Assembly (NCBI RefSeq): GCF_900113255.1
Contig: NZ_FOOR01000008.1
Span: forward strand, 62,001 to 126,000
DNA: 64,000 nucleotides
Direction of reading: 5' to 3'
From: Novosphingobium sp. CF614
GTDB lineage: Bacteria; Pseudomonadota; Alphaproteobacteria; Sphingomonadales; Sphingomonadaceae
Numbering within the stretch: position 1 is the first letter of the stretch; the number at the start of each line of letters is the position of its first letter. Position numbers and translations under genes: made by a program. The notes below the pieces were generated by a model. The model did no database searches. It worked only from the letters and a program-made list of their open reading frames with translations, and was not told where the DNA came from. This document shows positions 1 through 8,132 of this stretch, one piece after another.

Positions 1-26
1 TGAACAGGCGCTGCGCCGAGCCTGCA

Positions 27-149
27 GAGGCTATGTTCTCGGTTCCGAGGCGATCGTCGAGGCGCGCGCTGGTCGTCGCGCAGGGCAAAGTGCGTGCGAT
101 GACATGGGGGTTCCCGCTGGCACTCAAGGGCCCCATTTTATCCCCGCGT
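27..149 (+). pseudogene. Remnant of an SOS response-associated peptidase (SRAP/HMCES-like)
   Basis: The frame containing ATG at 99 reads VVAQGKVRAMTWGFPLALKG before a stop at 147-149. The MTWGFPLALKG stretch resembles the conserved segment near the N-terminal third of SRAP (YedK/HMCES) proteins, which cap abasic sites in single-stranded DNA. Neither the catalytic N-terminal Met-Cys nor the rest of the domain is present, so this would be a fragment. It lies next to a decayed insertion sequence, which fits a scrambled accessory region. The match rests on one short motif. Confidence 0.35.
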
Positions 150-188
150 TGACAGCAATGCTCAGCTCAAATTTGTGCCCCTCCCGGG

Positions 189-1010
189 TCACTTCTCAGC
201 GGCGATCAACACACCGGCGTTCTTCATCGCAGGCAGCCCGACCCTTAGCATCCAAGCGGCGGCAAATCCGAGCAAACATAGCACCCAACCAAATTTACTG
301 ATAAACCGAGTCAAAGAATGAAATGAACGCAAATGGTGTCCAGGTAATCGATCTATATCTTTGATAACAAAATGACCTGAGGTGATCGCACTTAGCCATT
401 TAGCCGAATATGCGCCAGTGAACCGCGAATTCGCGAGCCCAGACCTGAGAAAACCGAATGATATCGGGCCAAATCTCCTTCGTCCAACACCATCCCACGA
501 ATCCACATAATACCAAATGCCGTTCAGGCTAGCGATACTCGTAAAATGTTTTGGATCAGACGTGCCAAGTGTTGCAAATCTGAATCCAAATCTTTTCAAA
601 AGCACCTGAGCCACGATGGCTTGCTGACTACATCCAGCCCAAGGTTGTTTCAAAATGTCATCAGGCTCCACTTTCTGTGCCACATCTGACCGAAGAAACG
701 AGGCGAGCCATAGAACCCAATCATCAGATACAGAATAGTATGAATAGGAATGATAGAACCGTTTTCGCAGCAGCATCTCAATCGCATATGCAGTCGCGAC
801 GGGGGTAGCATTATTCCCGGCCCATCGCCTTACCTCCGCTTCTGCGGTGTCAATATTGTCAATGCGGGCCAAAGCCTGATCGAACAATTCCGGGGCAGAC
901 ATAACCGTATCAGCCGGTTTAGGGACAAACTTCACCGAGACAGATATCGTCGCCAATATTGCCGCTCCAACGAGAAATGCTCGTTCGATAGCTGTGAATG
1001 TCGTCCCCAT
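189..1010 (-). CDS. Transglutaminase-like membrane protein of unknown function
   Basis: This is a 273-residue protein. The ATG at 1010 is preceded by GGAGGA at a five-base distance, so I prefer it to the upstream ATG at 1073. A hydrophobic segment lies near residues 10-28 and a second near residues 242-258. Between them is a domain with an ordered Cys-His-Asp set (C127 in WAGCSQQ, H155 in KHFTS, D170 in YVDSWDG). That spacing is typical of the transglutaminase-like cysteine-protease fold. The domain would sit outside the membrane if both helices span it. The substrate is unknown. The left end of an IS1380 element begins about 75 bp upstream, so the native promoter may be lost or replaced. Confidence 0.6.
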   Translation of the reverse strand: MGTTFTAIERAFLVGAAILATISVSVKFVPKPADTVMSAPELFDQALARIDNIDTAEAEVRRWAGNNATPVATAYAIEMLLRKRFYHSYSYYSVSDDWVLWLASFLRSDVAQKVEPDDILKQPWAGCSQQAIVAQVLLKRFGFRFATLGTSDPKHFTSIASLNGIWYYVDSWDGVGRRRFGPISFGFLRSGLANSRFTGAYSAKWLSAITSGHFVIKDIDRLPGHHLRSFHSLTRFISKFGWVLCLLGFAAAWMLRVGLPAMKNAGVLIAAEK

Positions 1011-1085
1011 GTGATTCCTCCACGATCTTTGTTTGCCGACTCCAAAAATCCAAAAAGGGTAATGGATCGGCAATTAAGTCTTTAG

Positions 1086-2800
1086 CCCATCATATTCACC
1101 GGTGCGGTGCTGAGGGGTTGGCGGGAGTAGCGTAAGCGATTGCTTTGAAGTAGGAAAATGGGTGTCGAAGCCAGTCCTGCAACGAGGCAATAAATGCCAC
1201 AGCCTACACCCGCCGGATGCGAAGATAGCGCGCCCGGTTTTGGTTTCCAGCAGTGCAGCGCAAGAAAGTCACAGCCGCCTTCGACGGTGGCCGGCTCACG
1301 TCTGACGGCGGTGTTTTGTTGCTGGCGCAAGCTGAGCGCGAGATGGGAATCTGCCAGCAGCTTGCCGCCTGCATGGCCGATCGGCGTGACCCATCACGGG
1401 TGATCCATGCGCTGGACGACATTCTGCGTGCGCGCATCTTTGCGATCGCCTGCGGCTACGAGGACGCCGATGACCTCGATGCGCCTGCGTGCGCGACGAT
1501 CCGGGGTTTCGCCTGGCGCTGGGCAAGCTGCCGGGATCGGGCGTGGGGCTTGCCAGTCAGCCGACGATGAGCCGGTGGGAGAACGCACCGACCACGCGCG
1601 AGCTGGCGAAGCTGATGGCCGCGATGGTCGACATCTATTGCGCGAGCTATCCGGCCCCGCCCAAGGCAGTGACCCTGGACATCGACGAGCTGAAGGCCAG
1701 CGAAGCTACACCTGTGACGTGGTTCACGGCTACCAGCAGCTCTCCTTCTGGAACGGGCATCACGGCGAGCGCTGCTTCCTGCCGATCCATGTGTACGATA
1801 CGGCAACCGGCCGGCCGGTGGCGATGCTGTTGCGCACCGGCAAGACGCCGTCGGGTGCAGAGGCGACCGGGCATATCCGGCGCCTGGTGCGCCATATCCA
1901 AAGGCACTGGCCAGACACACACATCACGATCCGCGGTGACGGGCACTACGGCCGGCCTGAGGTCATGGCCTGGTGCGAGGCGCACGGCGTCGACTACGTG
2001 CTTGGTCTGCCGACCAACGCCGTGCTGCGCGCCGATCACGAAATCGTCACCGCTGCCGATGCCTGCGCGACGAAGCGGGCGATCAGGAAGGACCCGGTGC
2101 TGCGCAATTATGCCCAAACCCGCTACGGCGCAAAAAGCTGGAAGTGCCAGCGCCGCGTCGTCGCCCGGATCGAGGCCAGCACGCTGGGCATGGACATCCG
2201 CTATGTCGTGACCTCGCTGACCGATGGTTCTGCCGAGCACATCTACGATACGCTCTACTGTGCCCGTGGTCAGGCCGAGAACCTGATCAAGCGCCACAAG
2301 ACCCAGCTCGCCAGTGATCGCACTTCGTGCCGATCGGCCAACGCCAATCAGATGCGGCTCATCCTGCACACCGCCGCCTATTGGCTGCTGTGGCGCATCC
2401 AGCAGGAAATCCCCAAGGCAACCGCGCTGGCCGCCGCCGAGTTCGCGACGTTGCGCCTGCGGTTGCTCAAGGTTGCCGCCCGCGTCATCGAAACCGCTTC
2501 CCGCATCAGGGTAGCCTTCGCGTCAGCCTGCCCCGATGCCGAAACCTTCCGCACCGTCGCCGCCGCTCTCAAACCAGCCCCGACTTAACCGGCGCGGCCG
2601 TGCCGCCGAACGTCCAAACCCCGTCCTCCAACCCCGCAAGCCATCAAACATCCGCGGTGAAAAAGACGCAGCGGAGGCACTCGGCTCGCTCACCCGCCTG
2701 CTGCCGCCAACAACTGATCTTCCCCGGCAACAACTTCGTCACGAATAAGAGCGGTTAGTTGGCTGTTCATAGTCGGGATCACACTGGTGATTATGGTGTG
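1086..2800 (+). mobile_element. Decayed IS1380-family insertion sequence
   Basis: The transposase pseudogene at 1253-2588 is flanked by an imperfect terminal inverted repeat. The left end (1088-1109, CATCATATTCACCGGTG...) aligns without gaps to the reverse complement of the right end (2798-2777, CACCATAATCACCAGTG...) with about 16 of 22 identities. The resulting length of about 1.71 kb matches IS1380-family elements. I see no 4-bp target duplication, so the exact ends are uncertain. The element lies between the transglutaminase-like gene and the phage-shock cluster. Confidence 0.55.
1253..2588 (+). pseudogene. IS1380-family transposase, interrupted by two frameshifts
   Basis: The transposase reads in three successive frames. 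The first runs from ATG 1253 (MQRKKVTAAFDGGRLTSDGG) to GYEDADDLD near 1480. The second continues at about 1485 with RDDPGFRLALGKLPGSG and PTMSRWENAPTTREL to VTLDID near 1690. The third runs from about 1712 (YTCDVVHGYQQLSFWNGHHG) through YCARGQAENLIKRHKTQL to the stop at 2588. The second break falls in the TLDIDDT segment that carries an expected catalytic aspartate, where roughly 18 extra bases are present. The reading is otherwise full-length for IS1380 (about 440 residues), so the element is recently inactivated and cannot move without a helper. Confidence 0.85.
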
Positions 2801-2950
2801 TTTCGCTTGATCGGTAGGTCCGTTCGCCACCCTCTTTTCGATCACGCGACTGGCCTCCGCCGCGTGCCGAGAGTGGTCATGGCGGCCAAATCCATGGCCA
2901 GGCCGCCGTCCGGCATCCAGCATCCCGTCTGACAACGCTTCAGGCGGGTT
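2589..2950. other. Gene-free stretch: IS1380 right end and spacer before the psp cluster
   Basis: Bases 2589-2800 are the non-coding right flank of the IS1380 element, between the transposase stop and the candidate terminal repeat. From 2801 to 2950 I see no convincing gene, RNA or repeat. The next gene on the minus strand ends at 2951. Confidence 0.5.
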
Positions 2951-3199
2951 TCAATCGCGCAGCGATTCGATTTCCCGAGCGAGGTCCTTGCCGCGCCGTT
3001 CGTCGGTGGCGATGCGTTCGAGTACGGCGATGCGCTTGCGCATTTCCTCTACCTCGCGTTCCAGTTCGTGTTCGCGGGCGGTGTGGTCGTAGCCCTGGCG
3101 TCCGCCGGACTTGTCGCCCAGCGCGCGGTACTTCTGCATTCGCAGCCAGGTGAAGCACCCGATCGCGAAGAGAACGACGACGGCGTTCCAGAAACTCAT
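2951..3199 (-). CDS. PspB-like envelope stress protein, paralogue 1
   Basis: This is an 82-residue protein. An N-terminal membrane helix (residues 3-18) is followed by a basic juxtamembrane patch (RMQKYRAL) and a charged coiled coil ending ERIATDERRGKDLAREIESLRD. This is the PspB plan: one membrane anchor plus a cytoplasmic leucine-zipper-like tail with a VLERI-T-D motif. In the known Psp response PspB and PspC sense inner-membrane stress and relieve PspA inhibition of PspF. It overlaps the upstream paralogue by 4 bp (ATGA), so the two are translationally coupled. It is the last gene of the cluster. Confidence 0.75.
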   Translation of the reverse strand: MSFWNAVVVLFAIGCFTWLRMQKYRALGDKSGGRQGYDHTAREHELEREVEEMRKRIAVLERIATDERRGKDLAREIESLRD

Positions 3200-3486
3200 T
3201 GGGTGGTGGCCTCTGTCGGTTCGATGTCGCGCAGCGCCTCGATCTGCATGGCGATGTCGCTGCTGCGGCCATCTGTAATGATACGTTCGAGCACGCGCAC
3301 GCGATTTTCGAGCTGGGCGCTATGCGCCGCGTACTGCGCCGCCTTTTCGGCGGTCTGGCCGACCATGATCTCCAGCTTGCGCTCCCGGTACGCGAGGTGG
3401 CGCTTGTAGGCCCCGGCGAGGATCGACACGACGGTGATGAGCGCGACCATCAGCGCCGTGAACGCCATGACGTCTCCCGGGCTCAT
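3196..3486 (-). CDS. PspB-like envelope stress protein, paralogue 2
   Basis: This is a 96-residue protein with an N-terminal transmembrane helix (about residues 8-25) and a cytoplasmic coiled coil. The motif RVRVLERIITDGRSSDIAMQIEALRD is nearly identical in layout to the next paralogue. The stretch TAEKAAQYAAHSAQLENRV is also shared, so these two clearly arose by duplication. It overlaps neighbours on both sides by 4 bp (3196-3199 and 3483-3486). It probably contributes to membrane-stress sensing with PspA and PspC. How the three copies divide the work cannot be seen from sequence. Confidence 0.78.
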   Translation of the reverse strand: MSPGDVMAFTALMVALITVVSILAGAYKRHLAYRERKLEIMVGQTAEKAAQYAAHSAQLENRVRVLERIITDGRSSDIAMQIEALRDIEPTEATTQ

Positions 3487-3767
3487 TGGCGTGTCTCGCT
3501 GGGCGCGCGCTGGGCCTCGACCTCGCGCTGGTCGCGCAGGGCCTCGATCTGGAGCGCGGTGTCATAGCCGCCGTCGGTGATGATCCGCTCAAGCACGCGC
3601 ACGCGTTCCTCGAGTTCGCGCGAGTGCGACGCGTACTGCGCGGCCTTCTCTGCAGTGGCTTGGGCGTGCAGCTCGGCCATGCGGCGCTGGTGCCGGGTCC
3701 AGATCGCGAAGCCGCCGATGATGAACGGCGCGAGCGGGATCAGCAGCGCGAGAGTTCCATGGTCCAT
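3483..3767 (-). CDS. pspB: PspB, phage shock protein B (paralogue 3)
   Basis: This is a 94-residue protein with a membrane helix at about residues 7-23 (LALLIPLAPFIIGGFAIW), then a basic patch and a coiled coil with RVRVLERIITDGGYDTALQIEALRD. It is the first of three tandem PspB-like genes and lies directly after pspC, the usual position of pspB, so I give it the symbol. It shares TAEKAAQYA-HS-ELE-RVRVLERIITDG with the next gene. Its role is inner-membrane stress sensing with PspC. The neighbours are coupled by ATGA overlaps. Confidence 0.8.
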   Translation of the reverse strand: MDHGTLALLIPLAPFIIGGFAIWTRHQRRMAELHAQATAEKAAQYASHSRELEERVRVLERIITDGGYDTALQIEALRDQREVEAQRAPSETRQ

Positions 3768-3805
3768 TTCGGTCCCCCTGTGGTTTTCGCTTCAGCGGAG
3801 GCTGT

Positions 3806-4195
3806 TCAACGCAGACTGTCGATTTCCGCGGCCAGGCGCGAGCTGCTGCTGGAATAGTGCGCTTCCATGTCGGCGATGCGCCGGTCCAGGTCCGACAGGT
3901 CCGAACGCAGGCGGCTGGAGCGCGAGCGGCCGAAGCCCTGGCGGGCGCGGCGGCGCTCCATCCGGCGCAGCAGGCGCTCTTCCTCGGCCTCGCTGTAGAG
4001 GGCCATGGGGCGGCTGTCGGCAAGCACGGCGACGGCGATGTAGATCGGGATCGTCAGGTAGAAGCCGAACAGCGTGAGCAGAACCGCGCCCAGGCGAATC
4101 CAGAACGTATCCACCCCGGTATAGTCGGCGATGCCCGAACATACGCCGGCCAGTTTGGCGTTCGACTTGTCGAGATAGAATTGTCCGCGTGACAC
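3806..4195 (-). CDS. pspC: PspC, membrane-stress sensor
   Basis: The 129-residue reading starts at GTG 4195, preceded by AAGGGAAGG at about eight bases; an in-frame ATG at 4234 lacks such a site. The N-terminus has the PspC signature (FYLDKSNAKLAGVCSGIADYTGVDTFWIRLG), then a hydrophobic segment at residues 38-58 and a long basic, coiled-coil tail. That tail (LSDLDRRIADMEAHY) resembles the pspA helices. PspC is an inner-membrane protein that binds PspB and recruits PspA under membrane stress. It lies between pspA and the pspB genes on the same strand. Confidence 0.9.
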   Translation of the reverse strand: MSRGQFYLDKSNAKLAGVCSGIADYTGVDTFWIRLGAVLLTLFGFYLTIPIYIAVAVLADSRPMALYSEAEEERLLRRMERRRARQGFGRSRSSRLRSDLSDLDRRIADMEAHYSSSSSRLAAEIDSLR

Positions 4196-4288
4196 TGGTT
4201 TTCCCTTCCCTTGAAGATACAACGTCCCGGTCATGGCCCGTCGCCCTTGAAGGGCGGGGCGCGCTTCCGGGATGCAAGCGCGCTTGCG

Positions 4289-4996
4289 TTATTCGGACGG
4301 ATCGCCGGCCTCGCGTAGCGCACCCTGGCCGCCTGGACCCATCGCGCGCTTCATCTCGGCCAGTTCCGCATCGATCTTGTCGCCGTCGGCGAGGGCGGCG
4401 ATTTCCTCGGCGAGCGTGGGCTGGCGCCGGTCGGAGAGGCTCATCGCCTCGGCCCGGCCTTCTGCGTAGTCCACGCGCCGCTCAAGCTGGTCGAACCGGG
4501 CCATCGCTTCGTCCACGCGCTCGCTCGAGAGCAAGGTGCGCAGCTTGACTCTATTCTCGGCGCTCTGCAAGCGAGCGGCGATCGACGACTGGCGGCTGCG
4601 GGCTTCGCGCAGGCGGCTTTGCAGCTTCTCGATGTCTTCCTCGTAGGCGCGCAGGGCGTCGTCGAGCACGGCGATCTCGGTGCGCAGCTGGTCTGCCATC
4701 TCGGCGGCCTTTTTCCTTTCGAGCAGGGCGGCGCGGGCGAGATCCTCACGGTCCTTGCTGAGCGCGAGCTGGGCCTTGTCGCTCCAGTCGGCCTGGAGCT
4801 TGTCGAGCTTGCCGACGTGGCGGCGCAGCTCCTTCTGGTCGGCGATGGTGCGCGCGCTGCTGGTGCGGACTTCCACCAGGGTCTCCTCCATCTCGAGGAT
4901 AATCAGGCGGATCATCTTCGCCGGGTCTTCCGCCTTGTCGAGCAAGTCGTTGAAGTTGGCGGCGATGATGTCGCGGGTGCGCGAGAAGATACCCAT
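4289..4996 (-). CDS. pspA: PspA, phage shock protein A / ESCRT-III-like membrane protector
   Basis: This is a 235-residue protein. The true start is ATG 4996 (MGIFSRTRDIIAANFNDLLD), the canonical PspA/Vipp1 N-terminus; a longer in-frame extension to 5509 is spurious. AAAGGAAA lies upstream. The N-terminal amphipathic helix that binds lipid is followed by long coiled-coil helices (DPAKMIRLIILEMEETLVEVR is the conserved core). PspA binds and inhibits the enhancer-binding protein PspF and, under proton-leak stress, oligomerises on the inner membrane. An acidic tail (ERVDEAMARFDQLERRVDYAEGR) ends near residue 235. It is preceded by a candidate terminator and a 64-aa membrane protein gene. Confidence 0.95.
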   Translation of the reverse strand: MGIFSRTRDIIAANFNDLLDKAEDPAKMIRLIILEMEETLVEVRTSSARTIADQKELRRHVGKLDKLQADWSDKAQLALSKDREDLARAALLERKKAAEMADQLRTEIAVLDDALRAYEEDIEKLQSRLREARSRQSSIAARLQSAENRVKLRTLLSSERVDEAMARFDQLERRVDYAEGRAEAMSLSDRRQPTLAEEIAALADGDKIDAELAEMKRAMGPGGQGALREAGDPSE

Positions 4997-5095
4997 CCTG
5001 ATGTTTCCTTTTATGGATGTCGGGCGAAAATGCGACTGGCCGGGGCGATAATCGCTATCGTCGGCGGGGTTGTAGAAACGGGTGCCGGCGCGGGG

Positions 5096-5116
5096 AACAA
5101 AAGCCCCGAAGGGCTT
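5096..5116 (-). terminator. Candidate intrinsic terminator/attenuator upstream of pspA
   Basis: On the minus strand, AAGCCC-TTCG-GGGCTT (5116-5101) forms a six-base stem capped by the extra-stable C(UUCG)G tetraloop, followed by TTGTT. It sits between the 64-aa membrane protein gene and pspA. It could reduce read-through from the sigma-54 promoter or act as an RNA-stability element. The stem is short, so termination may be partial. Confidence 0.5.
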
Positions 5117-5175
5117 GTCGCTCCGCGTGCCTTGGCCGGGATTTTGCAGGATTTCGATTTCCGCGTCGAGCCTGC

Positions 5176-5370
5176 TCATGCAAGCGAGGCTCCGCAGGCC
5201 GGCGTTGCGGCATAGGCCTTGGTGGCGCCGAACTGGTCGGCCATGACCGCCAGATTGAACGCGCCCATCGCCAGCAGGCTGATGATGATGGCCCAATCCA
5301 GCTTCGTGCGGGCCAGTGTCGAGCGGATGGACCGTGCGGCTGGTGCGGTATCGGCGTTGCGCGATTGCAT
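5176..5370 (-). CDS. Small single-pass membrane protein, first gene of the psp transcript
   Basis: This is a 64-residue protein. I take the start at ATG 5370 because GAGGGA lies at a suitable distance; an upstream ATG at 5400 lies very near the predicted transcription start. One membrane helix spans about residues 26-46 ([22 protein letters not shown]), after a basic N-terminus and before a short Ala/Cys-containing tail. It is the first gene downstream of the sigma-54 promoter at 5418-5433, so PspF should control it. I recognise no family. Its position suggests a small Psp effector or partner, comparable in place but not in sequence to accessory Psp proteins of enterics. Confidence 0.6.
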   Translation of the reverse strand: MQSRNADTAPAARSIRSTLARTKLDWAIIISLLAMGAFNLAVMADQFGATKAYAATPACGASLA

Positions 5371-5417
5371 GGGGTGTTCCCTCGAAATTCCTGAACTCAC
5401 TTGATGCCTCGGCTTTC

Positions 5418-5433
5418 AGCAAGGGGTGTGCCA
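5418..5433 (-). promoter_or_regulatory. Sigma-54 (RpoN) promoter of the psp operon
   Basis: On the minus strand the sequence reads TGGCAC-ACCCC-TTGCT, an exact match to the -24/-12 consensus TGGCAC-N5-TTGCA/T. Transcription would begin near 5407 and give a leader of about 37 bases before the 64-aa protein gene. The divergent gene pspF encodes the matching enhancer-binding protein. Its binding sites should lie between 5434 and 5534, but I could not assign them. Confidence 0.9.
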
Positions 5434-5534
5434 AATGCCTGGGGTGGCGGATTTTCGCGGAATTCGCATTTTTGCCCGGGATCTGCAGCGAAGATGAATT
5501 GCCAATCAATGGGAATTCACGCTAATATTTTGGA

Positions 5535-6572
5535 ATGGAGCGTGACGTTCAGTTCATTGGCCAGTCGATGGCTTTTCTTGACGCCGTGGAACGGGCGAGC
5601 CGCGCCGCCCCGATCCGTCGTCCGGTACTCGTGATCGGAGAGCGCGGGACCGGCAAGGAACTGATCGCCCAGCGGCTCCACCGCCTCTCGCCGCGCTGGG
5701 GCGAGCCGCTGGTGACGCTCAATTGCGCCGCGCTGCCCGAGACGCTGATCGAGGCCGAGCTGTTCGGGCACGAAGCGGGCGCCTTCACCGGCGCCACCCG
5801 CGCCCGCGCCGGGCGTTTCGAAGAAGCGGATCGGGGGACCCTGTTCCTGGATGAGCTGGGCAACCTGTCGATGGCGGCCCAGGAACGGCTGCTGCGCGCG
5901 ATCGAATACGGCGAAGTCGTGCGCATCGGCGCCTCGCGGCCGGTGACGGTGGATGTGCGCATCGTCGCCGCCACCAATGCCGACTTGCCGCGCATGGCAG
6001 AGGAAGGCACCTTCCGGGCCGATCTGCTCGACCGGCTCAGTTTCGAGGTGATTACCCTGCCGCCGCTGCGCGCGCGTGAGGGCGATGTGTTCGAACTGGC
6101 CGACTACTACGGCCGGCGCATGGCGGCCGAGCTGGAGTGGGACGGTTGGCCGGGATTCGCCGAATCGGCACTGGAAGTGCTGGAAGCGCATCGCTGGCCG
6201 GGTAACGTGCGCGAGCTGCGCAACGTCGTCGAGCGCGCGGTCTACCGCTGGGGGCGGGAGGACCAGCCGATCGCGGAGATCGTTTTCGATCCTTTCGAAA
6301 GCCCGTGGCAGGAGCCGCCGCGCCAGGTGTCGCCGTCTGCCGATCCGGCCGTCGGTACGGCGGCGTCGTTACCGCGCGGGGCTGCGGTTCCGATCCCGGA
6401 GGACTTGCGCATGGCGGTGGAGGCTTACGAGCGCGGACTGTTGCGCGATGCGCTCGATCGTCATCGCTGGAACCAGCGCCGGGCTGCCGCGGCGACGGGG
6501 CTCACTTACGATCAGCTGCGCCATTGCATGAAGAAGCATGGCCTGCACGAAAATGTCACGAGTGCCGCTTAG
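5535..6572 (+). CDS. pspF: PspF, sigma-54 enhancer-binding activator of the psp operon
   Basis: This is a 345-residue protein that begins directly with the AAA+ domain, without a receiver or other sensory domain, as in PspF. Walker A is GERGTGKE (residues 35-42), the sigma-54 contact loop GAFTGA is at 82-87, Walker B GTLFLDE is at 101-107, and the sensor/arginine region includes ATNADL and FRADLLDRL. A linker leads to a C-terminal Fis-type HTH (about residues 310-335, RWNQRRAAAATGLTYDQLRHCMKKHG). It is divergent from the psp genes, and its product acts on the sigma-54 promoter at 5418-5433. PspA binding to the AAA+ domain is the known control in enterics. Confidence 0.95.
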   Translation: MERDVQFIGQSMAFLDAVERASRAAPIRRPVLVIGERGTGKELIAQRLHRLSPRWGEPLVTLNCAALPETLIEAELFGHEAGAFTGATRARAGRFEEADRGTLFLDELGNLSMAAQERLLRAIEYGEVVRIGASRPVTVDVRIVAATNADLPRMAEEGTFRADLLDRLSFEVITLPPLRAREGDVFELADYYGRRMAAELEWDGWPGFAESALEVLEAHRWPGNVRELRNVVERAVYRWGREDQPIAEIVFDPFESPWQEPPRQVSPSADPAVGTAASLPRGAAVPIPEDLRMAVEAYERGLLRDALDRHRWNQRRAAAATGLTYDQLRHCMKKHGLHENVTSAA

Positions 6573-6685
6573 TCGCCGCGCAGGATGTACCGGTCGCGCG
6601 CGGCGTTCTGATTGTTGCCTGCCCGTTTGGCCCGGCCGGCCTGTTGCTGTATCCACTAGCGGAATGAAAACGAGTCACCGCCACC

Positions 6686-7201
6686 GTGTCCGAACAAATC
6701 CCCCCGATTGAACTCCTGGAAAGCCTGACGCTCAAGCAGGCCGAGGTGCTCGATCTGTTGGTGATGCACCGCACCACCAAGGAAATTGCGCGGGAACTGG
6801 GCATCGCGCCGAATACGGTGGACCAGCGGATCAATGCCGTGCGCGAAAAGTGGGGAACCGCCAATCGCAAGGACACCGCGCGCCGCTATGCCCAGCTGCT
6901 GGAACAATGTGGCAAAACCACATGTGGATTATCCCGTGTCGACCTTGATAGCCAGGATATCGAGGATGGCGATCAGGACCTGCCGGCCGATCCAGTCTTC
7001 GTCCTTTCCGATACCGCCTCGATGCGGCGGCATCCGGATTGGTTCGATGGCGAGAATGTCAGACCGACAGGCCTGGAGGCCTTTGATGCGAGGTTTGGAA
7101 GAGGCGGACGGGTGGCCGCGATCTTCGTCCTGGCGCTTATCATGGCAATGACGCTGGCCTCGGTGCTGGCGATTGCGAACGCGCTGGGCAAGTTAATATA
7201 A
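6686..7201 (+). CDS. LuxR-type HTH regulator with C-terminal membrane anchor
   Basis: This is a 171-residue protein starting with GTG. The N-terminus is a LuxR/GerE-type helix-turn-helix (LTLKQAEVLDLLVMHRTTKE, then IARELGIAPNTVDQRINAVREKW, about residues 14-56). No receiver or ligand domain precedes it. A poorly conserved linker leads to one transmembrane helix near the C-terminus (AAIFVLALIMAMTLASVLAIANAL, about residues 144-167). This order, with DNA binding first and membrane anchor last, suggests a membrane-tethered transcription factor. Related short LuxR-TM proteins are common in sphingomonads. Targets are unknown; the adjacent small genes are candidates. Confidence 0.7.
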   Translation: MSEQIPPIELLESLTLKQAEVLDLLVMHRTTKEIARELGIAPNTVDQRINAVREKWGTANRKDTARRYAQLLEQCGKTTCGLSRVDLDSQDIEDGDQDLPADPVFVLSDTASMRRHPDWFDGENVRPTGLEAFDARFGRGGRVAAIFVLALIMAMTLASVLAIANALGKLI

Positions 7202-7275
7202 CTGGTAAACCGCACCCGCGCAAAAAATCGCCTTCGATCGGGAACGAGCGCTCCAGCGCAGTCGGAGACGAAGAC

Positions 7276-7599
7276 ATGAATTCTGAAATTGCCAGCATGC
7301 GGATCGCGCGCAGTATCAAATCGGTTGAGGACGGCATGGACGAACTGCTTGCGAAATCCGGGGAATTGCTCACCGAAATGGCCCGCGCGCGCCTGGCCAC
7401 GGAGAATGCCGCGGTCCACGGACAGCGCCCGCTGGCGCGTGTCGCCGCGATGCAGAAAAGCCTGGTGGAGGCGCGCTCCGAACTCGTGCGGGCGCACAGC
7501 GATCTTTCGAAGCTGGCCGAAACCATGGACATTGCCGCTGAATGCCCCGAAACGGCGCTTCTTGACGGCAACATGGCGCGGGCGCGCGGCGTTGTCTGA
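7276..7599 (+). CDS. Small helical protein of unknown function
   Basis: This is a 107-residue, largely helical and charged protein with no signal peptide or membrane segment. The central part (SIKSVEDGMDELLAKSGELLTEMARARL, then LARVAAMQKSLVEARSELVRAHSDL) is predicted coiled coil. It lies 74 bp after the LuxR-TM gene and 29 bp before a membrane-protein gene on the same strand, so the three may form an operon. I recognise no domain. Confidence 0.6.
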   Translation: MNSEIASMRIARSIKSVEDGMDELLAKSGELLTEMARARLATENAAVHGQRPLARVAAMQKSLVEARSELVRAHSDLSKLAETMDIAAECPETALLDGNMARARGVV

Positions 7600-7628
7600 A
7601 CCGGCCATGCGAACGCAAGGGGACTGAG

Positions 7629-8132
7629 GTGGAACACCCGGAACAATTCGTGTTTTTCCTGGTTCTGACCCTCAGCATTGTGCTCTCCATCTGGAAAGGC
7701 GGCGCGCCCGAAAGGGCGGGCGGTTTCCTCATTTTCGGCATGTGCGTGTGGCAGGTCGGGGCAGTGCGCGTTCTTCCAAGTCATTTCACGTCGGTCGATC
7801 CAATATCGCTGTCGACGGACGTGACGGGGACCATCGGATTCGGATTTCTCGCTTTGCAGGCCCGGAGGATCTGGCCCATATGGGCGACATCGTTGCAAAT
7901 CCTGAGTTTGAGCGCGCACTTCGCGAGGTGGGCCGATATCGGCATCCCTCCATTCGTCTATGCCGTGATGCGCGGCGCGCCAACGTTCGGGGCGATGATC
8001 GCCATGCTGGCGGGAACGGTGCTGCACCTGCGCCGGGTGCGGCGCCATGGCTGCGATCCCTCCTGGCAGAACTGGTCCCGGGCAGTTGTTGCGTCCGGCC
8101 GGTCTCGGCCTCGTTACTCGAAATTCTCGTAA
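7629..8132 (+). CDS. Small multi-pass membrane protein of unknown function
   Basis: This is a 167-residue protein starting with GTG and preceded by GGGGACTGAG. Hydrophobic stretches lie near residues 5-22, 30-46, 66-76, 82-98 and 113-133, suggesting four or five membrane helices. The C-terminal tail is basic. It probably belongs to the operon of the LuxR-TM and coiled-coil genes. Its 3' part overlaps the reading frame of the following JAB-domain gene, so one of the two boundaries is uncertain. Confidence 0.55.
   Translation: MEHPEQFVFFLVLTLSIVLSIWKGGAPERAGGFLIFGMCVWQVGAVRVLPSHFTSVDPISLSTDVTGTIGFGFLALQARRIWPIWATSLQILSLSAHFARWADIGIPPFVYAVMRGAPTFGAMIAMLAGTVLHLRRVRRHGCDPSWQNWSRAVVASGRSRPRYSKFS

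Noticed and set aside
5000..5509. An N-terminal extension of PspA to 5509
   Set aside because: The extension crosses the 64-aa gene and the sigma-54 promoter, and the PspA family starts at MGIFSR.
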